Of a DNA stretch of 64,000 bases, positions 44,487-56,842 are shown piece by piece (positions within the stretch are counted from its first letter, which is position 1; every line of letters starts with the position of its first letter). The notes below the pieces were generated by a model that did no database searches, was not told the origin of the DNA, and saw nothing but the letters and a program-made list of their open reading frames with translations. The position numbers and the translations under genes are program-made. Origin of the DNA: Adiantum capillus-veneris. Lineage: Eukaryota > Streptophyta > Polypodiopsida > Polypodiales > Pteridaceae. Location of the stretch: assembly GCA_014529385.2 (NCBI GenBank), contig CM043944.1, positions 62,832,248 through 62,896,247 on the forward strand, in the 5' to 3' direction.

Positions 44487-45719
44487 TGATAAACCGCTTT
44501 TGGCGTGTACAAAGTAGCGTTTATATGCATGGTCATATGTACAAAAAGATGTAAATACATGCATTTGGGAGCTTTGCAAGGTGGTTTCAAGTTTGAAAAA
44601 AGGTGCAACGTGTGCACATTGTAAATATGCGTGCTTGCGTGTCGATAGTCGAGCATACGTACATGCCTGGATAGGGTATCGGGGCCTTGGATACGGTTCT
44701 AGGTGGCTTATTTTGGTTCTAGAGAATTTTTTTGAGCTTTCTAGAATGTAAATAACGCAAGAGAGAGGTGTGGGTACTCTCAGCCCGCTCAAGAAGTTTG
44801 GGACATGCAGTAACGGTCTATTTACAGTGCCTGATCTGCGGTGATGCGTGCACCGCCCTAGAAGTGGTTAAAAATAGAATGTGGGGATGTGGAAAAGTTA
44901 TTTCGGTATTGAGGATCAAGCGTGCAAAATTTGGTGAATTTTGGAGTCCGTTTGGGGTTTTTCTTGCGAAAAATGCCCGCCAAGGGTCAAAACTAGCCAA
45001 AACTGGGCCATAAAAGGTCAAAAAATGGTCAAAAAAGGTGTGAAATGGCTTAAAATTTCCACATCACTCATGGTGGCATGCGTATTCCAGCTGAGGGAGG
45101 ACTTTTAAAGGGAGATATCAACACTTTCACCCCTCTGTGTGTGTGAGGAAGCAGGGTTCCTACAGGTGGTCTAGTGCAGTCCCTTTGCATTCCCGTCCTG
45201 TTTTTGAGTGTATGGAGGAGTGAATGAGAGCTTTCTCTCTTCAATTTTGCACTTGGGAGAGTCTATGGCAGTTCTGAGGTTTCCATGTATGTGTGTGTGC
45301 AAATAATTGAGGGAAGAAGGTGCGGCTTTCTGCAAGACTATGTCACCCTGTATCGATGCCATTAGGGTTGGCGCTACTCTAAAGAGTCCAACAGAGTGGA
45401 GTTTGGTGAAGCTTTTGCAATGGTTTGAGAGTGGCCTTTTGTGGCTCGAGTTTTTGGTTTTTTTATGGTTTTTCTTGTATATTTTGGTCACCATCAAGCG
45501 TGATTTCAAGTGTTGATTACCTCGACTCACCTTGTAGTGTCTGCGAGAAGGCAAGGGCTTGTAGGTTGAGGCGTTTGGAGTTTGAATTGAGCTTGTGGGT
45601 AGAGTTTTTAGGGATCTTTTGAGTGGTAGTGAGTGAGGTGAGGAATTCAAGTAAATTCCTTGTGTTTAGTTGAGTTTTCTGGGTGTGTGAGTGTGCGCAC
45701 GACATCTTTTGCTCCATCA
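44487..45719 (+). repeat. Element E 3' LTR
   Basis: 1233 bp, pair of 38026-39235. The upstream purine-rich AGAAGGTGGGAAATGA (44471-44486) is the likely polypurine tract. Confidence 0.85.
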
Positions 45720-45942
45720 GCGTTTGTGGATACAATGGGAGAATTGGATATAGTCGTACAATCTAATGATCAAGCTGGGGTAGATATGGTTAAGGTAAAC
45801 TCTCTTAACATGTATGATTTGATTTTCCAATTCAAAGAAGGGTTAGATGCAGAAGAGATACCAGTGAATACAAAACATAAAACAGTGGCAAAGAAGGTCA
45901 GACCGTGGCCATTCCATTGCCGAAAGAAAGTGATACAGTTAT
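45720..45942 (+). pseudogene. Family X copy 2: continuation after D and E
   Basis: FVDTMGELDIVVQSNDQAG, VNSLNMYDLIFQFKEGLDAEE and VNTKHKTVAKKVR match copy 1 (7400-7470 minus and below). Ends where a copia-type LTR begins. No RT of this copy is found in the window. Confidence 0.8.
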
Positions 45943-46210
45943 TGTTTGAGATGTCGAGCTCTCCATGAGCTGGCACTCTTGGTAGGCCTTGGTGACCGTT
46001 GTCCACATTTACATCACCGACACGATTGGTGACCAACATGGCGTATCCTCGGCAGGGATTCTGCAGCTGGCATATCTATCTAGCCAGCATAGCTAATTAG
46101 CGGGTTCACATTATGGACCGCATCTCTCTTTTGGCTGTACTACTTAAGTAGTCAGTTTTTCATAATTTAAATACACAATCATTTTGTGAAGTAGATGAAG
46201 AAGAAAGTTC
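45943..46210 (+). repeat. Copia LTR remnant related to element F
   Basis: Starts TGTTTGAGATGTCGAGCTCT, as the F LTR does (TGTTGAGATGTCGAGCTCT), and shares the order GAGCTGGCA, GGTGACCRRC, GATTCTRCAG, CATTTTGTG and GAAGAAG blocks, but is diverged. The right end is unclear. It replaces family X sequence with no visible resumption. Confidence 0.5.
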
Positions 46211-47436
<1,226 letters not shown>

Positions 47437-47439
47437 TTT

Positions 47440-47457
47440 TGGTGCCCCCACGGAGGA
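47440..47457 (+). promoter_or_regulatory. Element G candidate primer-binding site
   Basis: TGGTGCCCCCACGGAGGA, nearly the same as in D (30753) and C (12426). Confidence 0.6.
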
Positions 47458-47494
47458 TCTTCTTCAAGTACCTTCAGCTTCGGGATTAAAGATT

Positions 47495-47580
47495 GCAGAT
47501 TACAGGTTACATGTTATAGGTTGCAGGTTACAGGTTACAGGGATAGGTACAGGTACAGGTGATTCACATAGGTACAGGTA
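47495..47580 (+). repeat. ACAGGT-type short tandem repeats
   Basis: Imperfect hexamer and heptamer repeats (TTACAGG, GGTACA) in the leader of G. Confidence 0.8.
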
Positions 47581-47923
47581 GCTGGAGTAGAGTGATATAC
47601 TGGTAAGTGGAAGTCACTTGTAGTTACCGTGGGGGTATGCATCATTTAGCGCCTGTTTGAGCGCATTGTCTGCTGGTATTGTACGCTACTTATGGAAACT
47701 AGCATTGTACACCTTTGTGGAGATATACATGGTTTTATTTGGTAGTCCCAGCCATTTCTGAGACTTGGTCTGGAAGCTAGTCATTTCTGAGACTTGACTA
47801 TACGAGATTTGCATAAGCTTTTGTGTGAGGGTCGATAGCATGAGGTTTTATTGAGCTAGAGGATTCTCAAATGTGAGATCCTTTCGATGATACAGGTGAC
47901 TGGAGCACCCTTTTTGTGACCTC

Positions 47924-48239
47924 CGTTGAGATGTCGAGCTCTACACCTTGAGCTGGCATCCACTACGGGTCTTGGCCGCTTACGGCATTTACTCACTGGC
48001 GCGTTAGGTGACCGACACGGAGGATCTCTGCCAGTGATTCTACAGTTGGACTACACTTATAGTTCCAGCCTAGTACGCTTCTTTCACACTTACTGACTGC
48101 ATGTACATATGTGCTACTTTTCAGCTTTAGCACTTAGTCATTTTGTACTCTCTTTTCTGTGAAGAAGAAGAAGAAGCTTTCCATCTCTGTGTGCTTTGTG
48201 CTTGTCTTGTGTAGCTTTCTTGCATCCTCATTCTTTACA
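47924..48239 (+). repeat. Element F 5' LTR
   Basis: Ends TTCTTTACA. The first base is C where the 3' LTR has T (CGTTGAG against TGTTGAG). Confidence 0.92.
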
Positions 48240-48251
48240 TGGTATCAGAGC
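48240..48251 (+). promoter_or_regulatory. Element F primer-binding site
   Basis: TGGTATCAGAGC, perfect complement of the plant initiator-Met tRNA 3' end, directly after the LTR. Confidence 0.95.
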
Positions 48252-48445
48252 CTGGTGCAGGCAAGAGAGGCTAAGAGAATCCAAAGTGCAGTACACAGAG
48301 ATTTACTGTACAAGTACAGTGGTTGTATGTACGTTTGATTGTGAACACTCGTTGAGTGTAGGAAGCGTTACAGGTACCACGATAGCAGGTTCAGCAGATT
48401 TGCAAGTTTTTGTAGATTGGAGCTATTTTGTCTTAGTGCTTCAAG

Positions 48446-51400
48446 ATGTCTGACGGTTTCTGTCAGATTGTTACTGAGAAGCTTGAGAAAAATAACTACC
48501 CTACATGGAAGTTCAGAATAACAAATTTCCTAAAAGAAAAAGGTTATTGGGACCATGTAGAAGGAGACAATGAAAAGGAACCAGAGATTCCCAAGGCAAA
48601 TGCTACAGCAGAACAAAGGAAAGCTTTGAGGGACTGTCAACAAAGCCAGATCAAAGTGATGTATTGGCTTTCTATGAGAATCATAGATGGCATGATGGGC
48701 TATCTACAGGATGCTGAAACCCCCGCCATTGCATGGAGAAACTTAGGCAGAGTGTTTGAGGTGAACACCAAGGCCAGGAAGCTTCAACTAAAGTCGGAGC
48801 TAAATCAGGTTAAGAGGAACAACCTCTCAATCAATGATTATACCTTGAAGATCAAGATTATCATTGAGGCTCTTGGATCTATTAAAGTCTCAGTGGAAGA
48901 CGATGACATTGTCCGTGCATGCTTGGATGGTCTAGGAGATGAGTATGCACATTTTAGGTCTTCCATGAATACAAGAGACGACATCCCCGTGTTCCAAGAT
49001 TTGATCTCTATGCTTATTCTTGAGGAGAAGAACCTTGACACATCTTCTTCTCATGGCAGAAATAATTATGAACAGGCCTTCTATTCTAACTCCAACAGAG
49101 GTAGAGGTAGAGGTCGTGGTCGAGGCCCAAGGGGTTGCAGGGGCCAGTTTCTGGAAGGTCAATCAAATCAAAGCAATACAGGTGGCAGGGGAAACCAGTC
49201 TCAAGGCAGGGGAAGTCAAAGAGGTCGTGGTGCAGGATCAAGCAGGCAGCAACATACTCCAGCTAGCAGAGAATGTTGGACTTGTGGTGAAAGAGGTCAC
49301 ATGTCACGTGACTGTCCAAAGGGAAAAGCAAGTGGAAAGAGAGAACAAGGCAACTATACATCTACTAGCAGAGATGCAGATGACAGCAAAAACGAGCGCA
49401 TGTTTGTTATGCAGCATGTAATGAATACAATGACTGTAGATAATTCCACCCAAGATGATGTTTGGTATGTGGATTCAGGTGCCTCTAATCACATGACGTC
49501 TCGTGGAGAGTGGTTTAGAGATATGCGCAAACCAGATGTGTCAGGCTATGTGGAGACAGGAGATGACACAGCTCACCCCATTGCTCATGTAGGGGACATA
49601 CCTCTAAATACGAAGAGTGGGAAATCAAATTACTTAGTAGATGTACTTCATGTCCCAAACATTACAAAGAATCTTGTTTCTATTGGACAAATGGTTGAGC
49701 AGGGTTTGCAGGTTCACTTCAATCCGAATGGCTGTTATGTAGAAGATTTCCAGAATGGCTGTAAGCTGATCACAGAGGGCAAATGTGTAGGCAAAATGTT
49801 TACGCTGAATGTAGACATGCTTGAGGTAAAAGCTGCATTATTTGCACAGGGCACAGGTGTTGTGGCTGATGTTGACATTTGGCACAAACGCATTGGCCAT
49901 GTCAATGAGCAGAGATTGCGCAGCATGCAATCAAAACAGATTGTAAAAGGTTTGCCCAAATTCAAGGTGGATGGTATGCATAAAGTGTGTGCAGCATGCC
50001 AGTTTGGAAAACAGTCAAAGGGCTCATTTCCGCATGAGCGCAATGTATGTAAAATTCCACTTGACGTGGTGCACACAGATGTTTGGGGTCCAACCGATAC
50101 TACAAGTATACATGGTTGCAGGTATTATGTCTCTTTCATTGATGACCATACAAGGAAAGTATAGGTCTACTTCATGCATAACAAAAGTGAAGTGTTTGGT
50201 CACTTTCAAGACTTCAAAGTCATGATTGAGAAGGAGACAGATATGCAAATCAAGACATTGAGGTCAGATGGAGGGGGAGAGTACTTCTCCAATGATTTTT
50301 CAGATTTTCTGCGAATGCATGGTATACGTAGGCAGTTTACATGCAGATATACTCCACAACAGAATGGGGTCGCAGAAAGGAAAAACAGGCACATTGTAGA
50401 GGTTGCACGTGCATTGATGAATGAGAAGAACATGCCTCATCATTTCTGGGCTGAAGCCGTAAATACAGCTGTGTATATTATGAACAGGACACCTACAGCT
50501 GCGGTGCATGATGTAACACCTGAGGAAAAGTTTACAGGTACAAAGCCTGATTTGGCACACTTGAAAGTGTTTGGCTGCATAGCTTACGTGCATGTACCAG
50601 ATGAGTTGCGTAGGAAATTGGATCCTAAAGTAGAGAAATGTATTCTTGTGGGATATTCCCTTGAATAAAAGGGGTACAGGTGCTACAATCCTACTACACG
50701 AGAATTACAAGTGAGCAGAGATGTAGTCTTTGATGAGATGAGCAGCTGGTACAGTAATGCACATGGCACTATTGGGGCTGATGTAAAAGATGATGTGGTT
50801 GTACAAAATCTGAGGCCACAGTCACAGGTTTTGAGTGGACCACAAGAGTCCTCTTCTCGTGGCTCTGTTGAGAAACCATGGAACGGTAGACTACGTACAC
50901 AGGTTACTCCAGCAACAGGTACAGGGAATGTATCACGAAAAGGAAAGGAAAAGGTTGATGAACCTCCCTTTATGGCTGATGCATCATCAGGTTTTTCACA
51001 TGTAGACATGGATTCAGATGGTTCTGAACAAAGTCTTGATGAGGAATTTGGAATTCCGGCTGTCAGGACACCTGGTGTAAGGAAAGTACAAGAAGATGCT
51101 AGAGGGCAAAGGAGTGACCCAGGACCGCGCAGATCTAACCGAGTCAGAAATCCAGTTCAGAAATTGACTTATGATGGGTATCTAGCGCATCACCAAGCCT
51201 ACATGGCTAAGGTGATATAGGATGTGGAGCCCACATGTTTTAAAGATGCAGTTGGAAATGTGCATTGGGATGATGCAATGAATGAAGAGATGGCTGCATT
51301 GGAAGCAAATGACACATGGGAGTTGGTGCCATTGCCAAGTGGCAAGAAAGCTATTGGCTATAAATGGGTGTATAAAACCAAGCATAAGGCTGATGGTAAC

Positions 51401-52795
51401 ATTGAGCGTCACAAGGCAAGGCTGGTCGCAAAGGGTTATGCACAGACGTATGGCATAGACTATAAGGAGACCTTTGCTCCAGTGGCAAAGATGACGACTG
51501 TGAGAGTTGTCATAGCAGTGGCTGCATCTAGAGGATAGATTATGCATCAAATGGATGTAAAGAATACCTTCTTGAATGGTGAGTTGCAAGAGGAAGTGTA
51601 TATGGATCAGCCACCTTGTTATGTCGATCCAGGTTACCCAGATTATGTATGCAGACTTCTCAAAGCTTTGTGTGGTTTGAAGCAGGGCTCTAGAGCATGG
51701 TATGACAGGATTGCCAAGTATCTTGTCAGTATTGGGTTTAGGAGAGCTCATGCAGATCATTCACTCTATGTACGTGAGAGTGATGTGGGGATTGTGGTCA
51801 TTACCATATATGTAGATGACCTTATTATTGTTGGTGACAATGCTATGGAGATTGACCATGTGAAGGGTCTTCTCAAACAGGAGTTTGAAATGAAAGATTT
51901 AGGCGAGTTGCGCTACTTTCTTGGCATTGAGGTGATCAGGACTCCAGAGGGTGTATGGCTATCATAGAGACAGTATGATTTGGACATGTTGTCAAAGTAT
52001 GGTATGGCTGATTGTAAGACAATTTCTATTCCCTTGGATGTGAATGCAAAGCTGAGTGTAGAGAAGGGTGATGTTGTTGAGGATGTCAACATGTACAGGA
52101 AGATTGTGGGTAGTCTAATCTACTTGACTATCACGAGGCCGGACTTGAGCTACACAGTAGGCTTGGAGAGTCAGTTCATGCAGCTTCCGAGGAAGCCACA
52201 TTTGGATAGAGTACGATGCACACTTAGGTATGTGCAAGGTACTCTTGACTACGCATTGTTCTATGCAGCAGATGCACCATTAGCATTGTATGGGTATACA
52301 GATGCAGATTGGGCAGGTAGCATTGTTGATAGGAGATCTACGAGTGGCTTCATGTTCTCTTTTGGGAGTGCTGTTGTTACTTGGAGTAGCAAAAAGCAGC
52401 CTACGATTGCTTTATCGAGCACAGAGGCCCAGTACAGAGGTGCAGCAGTTGCGACGTGCGAGGTAGCTTGGCTACGCACATTACTTGAGGACTTGGGAGT
52501 GCAGGTGGACCAGCAGATTGTCATTCATTGTGACAACCTCAGCAGCATGCAGTTGGCTAGGAACCCAGTGTTCCATGCTAGGAACAAACACATAGAGGTC
52601 CATTACCACTACGTTCGAGAGCGAGTGTTGGCGGGCGACATCGACTTGGTCTACGTCATCACAAAGGAGCAGATAGCGGATATCTTTACCAAGGCCCTCA
52701 GAGCTGAGAATCTTCGACGTTTCCGGACTATGCTTGGACTCTGCGACATGCAGAGCTCGAGGGGGAGTGTTGAGATGTCGAGCTCTACACCTTGA
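48446..52795 (+). pseudogene. Element F Gag-Pol polyprotein with five stops
   Basis: A single frame of 1450 codons with no frameshift. Gag (residues 1-300) ends in a knuckle CWTCGERGHMSRDC. The protease follows with WYVDSGASNHMTS, intact D-S-G. Integrase has an H-H-C-C domain (WHKRIGHVNEQRL...CAACQFGK) and core DVWGPT, SDGGGEY and QQNGVAERKN. RT has QMDVKNTFLNGEL and YVDDLIIVG, both catalytic aspartates kept. RNase H has YTDADWAGS and STEAQYRGA and ends near IADIFTKAL. Stops: 50162-50164, 50666-50668, 51218-51220, 51536-51538 and 51965-51967. Each falls where family context expects Gln or Trp, so each fits one C-to-T or G-to-A change. Order protease-integrase-RT-RNase H defines Ty1/copia. Confidence 0.93.
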
Positions 52796-53089
52796 GCTGG
52801 CATCCACTACGGGTCTTGTCCGCTTACGTCATTTACTCACTGGCACGTTAGGTGACCGACACGGAGGATCTCTGCCAGTGATTCTACAGCTGGACTACAC
52901 TTATAGTGCCAGCCTAGTACGCTTCTAGCGAGTTCACACTTAGTGACCGCATGTACATATGTGCTACTTTTCAGCTTTAGCACTTATTCATTTTGTACTC
53001 TCTTTTCTGTGAAGAAGAAGAAGAAGCTTTCCATCTCTGTGTGCTTTGTGCTTGTCTTGTGTAGCTCTCTTGCATCCTCATTCTTTACA
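52768..53089 (+). repeat. Element F 3' LTR
   Basis: 322 bp, with a small insertion (around AGCGAG at 52927) relative to the 5' LTR. Overlaps the last codons of the polyprotein frame. Confidence 0.93.
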
Positions 53090-53094
53090 ACCTC

Positions 53095-53667
53095 GCCATA
53101 GGCTATGTACTAGTGATTCCTACTTGATGCTCGGGTTTTATTATTGGCAGGTTATGCATACATATATAGTCTATATTTTGGGTTCTTACTGCTCTACTTT
53201 TGGGGAAACTCTGCCAAAGTTTTTCCAAGTTGTGATGGCTGGTTTTCTATTCTTTTGAGCCATTTATGCTGCTATACTGCTGAAATTCTAGCAAAATCAG
53301 AGGATAAGTCAGATGTGCCTTCGTGGGAGCTGCATGGTTGGCTTTAATGGATGATCAAAACGGACCTCAATTCACTCCTTTTCATTTAACACAAAGAATC
53401 CAGATAAATGTTCATGTGTCCAAGAAGATTTTTTTTCAGCAGCGCATAGTCTTTATGTTCGGGCCAAGAAGATTAAGAGAGATACTGGAATGCCCTTTGC
53501 TTGCTTTAATTCCAATTATTAACTATGAAAACTCATTTGATGTGCATGTGTTTGTCCTTATCTAAAGACAAGCTCCATTGAAGTTTCTAGGGATTGAGTC
53601 AGTCAAAAGTTTGGGTTCTTGCACGTGTGTTTGAAGAGGTTCTCAAAGCATTGTAACTTGGGTAGTC
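53095..53667 (+). other. Element G leader, right of F
   Basis: No gene. Continues the G leader after the ACCTC duplication up to the gag start at 53668. Confidence 0.6.
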
Positions 53668-55430
53668 ATGGCTTTCTCTTATCCGGAGTTTCATGAAAGA
53701 AGTGATGAAGATGTGGAAGACCTTTTGGAAAAGATGGAAGTTGCCTGCATTAGCAATCAGATTCATGATCCTGCACACATGTTATGTCTTCTCCATATTT
53801 TTTTGAAGAGTGATGCACGAGTTTGGTCCAACGCATTTGAAGAGGAGTTGCGTGTGGCTGATCCACCTGTAAGATTGAGTTGGTACAATCTAAGGTATGC
53901 ATTGGAAGTGGAGTTTGTGAAGACAAAAGATCCTGACAAAGTGTGGCAAGAAGTACAAGTTTTGGTGCAAAAGGAAGGTGAGCCAGTAGATGCGTACATA
54001 CGTAAGTTTTCATTAGCATGGGAGGCGGATGTGCAAGGCCTTAGCACCACAAGTACCCCCACCTGACATGATGCACAAGGACATATTCTTGGCTGGTGGT
54101 CTTTGGGAGAATATACGTTGGAGAGTGGAGCTAAAGAAGCCTAGGACATATGAAGATGCACAAGAGGTAGCGAGGAACAAAGAGTGGAAGCTGAGGAAAA
54201 TGAGCCAGCTAGGGGTGGAGTCTTTGCCCAGGAGGTCTGAGTTTCAACCTATGGACTCTTTACAAGGTCGCATGCCAGGGGTTGATCATGAACCAGTGGT
54301 TTCTGTTACTCCTCAGGTTATGCCAGCAATGGTCACTGCATCAGTGCAAGATGATGGGCTAAGGCAAGACATGAGGCAAGTGGTAGATTTAATGAAGAAT
54401 CTCAGCCTAAACCTGCTAGGTAATGTGGAAAATAATCCAGGTCGGGGGAGGTTTTCAAATCAGCTAGGAGGTGAAGAAAGACCTAGGAATGGTGTTGGAC
54501 AAAACAATGGTAGGTTCTGGAGGCAGACGCCCACATGGTATAATTGAGGAGAGTTGGGCCACATCAGTCTGCAATGTGATAAGACACCAAGGATGGGGGG
54601 AGACATGTATCCATTGCCAAGACAGGTGCTAACTAGGTCAAATGATTATGGCATCGAAATTAAGGGAGAAGAAGGAACCAGTGGATTAACCCAAGAGGAA
54701 AAGGGAAAGACAAAAGTGATAAGTGTAGTCACCTTGGAGAAGGCATCAAATCTAGAGGATACATTAGTGATGCCTATTGAGAAGAGGACCATAGAGGACA
54801 AGGAGGAAAGAAGTGCCCCAGGTCCTAGTAAGAAGAAAGGAAAGAGCCATGAAGGCAAGGATGTCAAGGACAAGAGGAAAAGAAGGGCCCGTCACAAGCT
54901 TCATGTTTCAGATTTTCCACTAGGGGATGGGCAATTAAGCTATGACTTGAAGGAGGATTTGACAAGCAGGAAGTCAGATGTTACTTTTGGTCAGCTTATA
55001 GAGATGGTGCCTAAACTAAAGCGACAATGGAAGAGGATGGTTAACCCAATGGAGAAAGAACTAGAGAGAGGTTCAGTGAAGGTGTTGGCGATGGATGAGC
55101 TACCAGACATTTGTCCAATAGTAGATGTGTGGCACAAAAGAAAAAATATGGGACAAGGTTATGTTGATGGCAGAGCCCAAATATGTCTCATAACACACTC
55201 ATGCGTTGAGAAGATGGATCTTATAGTGACTAGGCTGTCAGGCTTCCGGATCAGATTGGCAAACCATCAAAAAGTAAAATGTTTGGGTGTTGTAAAGAGC
55301 ATAGAACTGGAGGCGTATGATGCAAAGGTGGTGGTTGATTTCATGTGATGCCAGCGGGGTTGGGAGCATATCCTATTATACTGGGCAGACCATGGTTACG
55401 TGCAGTGGGAGCTGTTCAAGATTTTTCTGA
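53668..55430 (+). pseudogene. Element G Gag-protease (truncated)
   Basis: Starts MAFSYPEFHERSDEDVEDLL, close to element C gag, with SDARVWSNAFEEEL and FLAGGLWENIRWRVELKKPRTYEDA. A frame change lies near 54050. The zinc knuckle is destroyed: the first Cys reads Trp and the second is a TGA (54545-54547), with GHISLQC left. The linker GDMYPLP, DFPLGDGQLSYD and FGQLIEMVPKLKRQWK match C closely. The protease core is GYVDGRAQICLITH, so D-G-R replaces D-G-G. A shift at 55348 precedes YPIILGRPW. Similarity ends near 55430, where copia integrase sequence begins. Confidence 0.8.
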
Positions 55431-55439
55431 CTATGGCTG

Positions 55440-56842
55440 AAAATGTATCGAAATGTACTATGGGCACCCTCCGTTCCGATTGAGGGGGGGAGTATATGTC
55501 TCAAGAATTTAATGCATTTCTAGCTAGTCATGGGATAAAACACCAATGTACAATGCCTTATACACCTCAGCAAAATGGTGTTGCTAAGAGGAAAAGCATG
55601 TCACTTACGGAAATGGCACAATGTATGGTCAAATTCAAGCTTTGCCGCATTCTTTTTGGCTTGAGGCCATCATGTGTGCCACTTATGTACTTAATAAGTG
55701 TCCTACAAAATCTTTGTAGTCTATTACTCCATATGAAGCATGGCATGATAGAAAGCCTTCTATTGATCACATGCGTGTTTTTGGCTATTTGGCATATGCT
55801 TTGGTGCCACAACACAGTGCAAAAAATTGGATGATAAGGATGTCAAATGTATTTTTGTTGGCTATAGTGCTGAAAACAAAGGTTACACGTTATATCATCC
55901 GCAAATAAAGTGTATTCTGGTTTCACGAGATATAGTGTTTGTGGAAGATTCTGTTCAGCCCTTGCTGGCATGTACTAGAGACAGTAATGTAAGCTCACAG
56001 GACATTTATGACACTTTGTTGTCTCTTTTTAGTGGTAGAAGTTCAAATGTAGATTATGTTGAGGAAAAAGTACAGCCTATGGGGGTCTCTAAAAACGTTA
56101 TAGATCAGCCTATTACTGATGCACATGTACATGATGTACTTGATGAGGAAAGGGCTGAAAATGAGCAGGCTAGAGGTATGCCAAAATGGTTGGTGCATAC
56201 ATTGCGTGATAGTAAATTGGATGCACCTTTTTCTAGTCGTACTCGTTCAGGCTCTCACCATGTATCTTATGCATCAGATTGTTATGCTTTGGCTGTGTTT
56301 AGCTTACATGATGTTGAGGAACCTCTATCTTTTGATGAATCATAGAATTCAAAAAATTGGATGGCTGCCATGCAATCACAATATGATGCACTTATAGAAA
56401 ATGACAGATGTACTTTATGTGATTTGCCTCCTGGCAAAAAGGTCATTGGTACGAAGTGGGTTTAAAAGTTAAAACGCAAGCCACATGGTGAGATCGATCG
56501 CCATAAGGATTGACTTGTTGCAAAGGGTTATGCACAGCAAAAAAGCATAGATTATGAAGAGACTTTTTCTCCCACTTGTCTATGACTACTGTGCAATTTC
56601 TATGTGCATTGGCAGCTCATTTTGGTTTGGATGTACATCAATCATACATTGTTATTGCTTTCTTGAATGGTGACATATTTGAGGAAGTTTATGTAACACA
56701 GCCTCGCAGTTATGTCAAGAAAGGACAAGAGGACAAAGTGTGGAGATGTAAGAAGGCTTTGTATGAGTTGAAGCAATCTCCTCGTGCTTGGTATGAGAAA
56801 GTTGACACTCATTTGTTCAAACAAGGCTTTCGTAATTGTGAG
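55440..56842 (+). pseudogene. Element H: 5'-truncated copia, integrase to RT
   Basis: Begins in the integrase core (TLRSD, stop, GGEYMSQEFNAFL, TPQQNGVAKRK), then in shifting frames SFWLEAIMCATYVLNKCPT, DHMRVFGYLAY, KCIFVGYSAENKGY and VSRDIVFVEDS (55827-56345). The RT start follows, with NWMAAMQSQYDAL, PPGKKVIGTKWV, AFLNGDIFEEVYVTQPRSY and ALYELKQSPRAWYEKVD. It breaks at 56842. Stops lie at 56343-56345, 56463-56465 and others. It is joined directly to element G with no LTR, so the 5' part was lost. Confidence 0.8.

Larger units (their letters stand above)
38026..45719 (+). mobile_element. Element E: Tat-like Ty3/gypsy
   Basis: 5' LTR 38026-39235, interior 39236-44486, 3' LTR 44487-45719. LTRs start TGATARAC-like and end GCTCCATCA. 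GCGT precedes the 5' LTR (38022-38025) and follows the 3' LTR (45720-45723): a 4-bp target duplication. The gene order is gag, protease, RT, two RNase H, integrase, with a few stops and single-base shifts. It lies in the protease-RT linker of family X copy 2, which resumes at 45720. Confidence 0.85.
47924..53089 (+). mobile_element. Element F: Ty1/copia, near-complete
   Basis: 5' LTR 47924-48239 (316 bp) and 3' LTR 52768-53089 (322 bp), nearly identical. Target duplication ACCTC at 47919-47923 and 53090-53094. PBS TGGTATCAGAGC at 48240-48251 and polypurine tract GAGGGGGAG just before 52768. One coding frame spans 48446-52795. It sits in the leader of element G. Confidence 0.95.
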
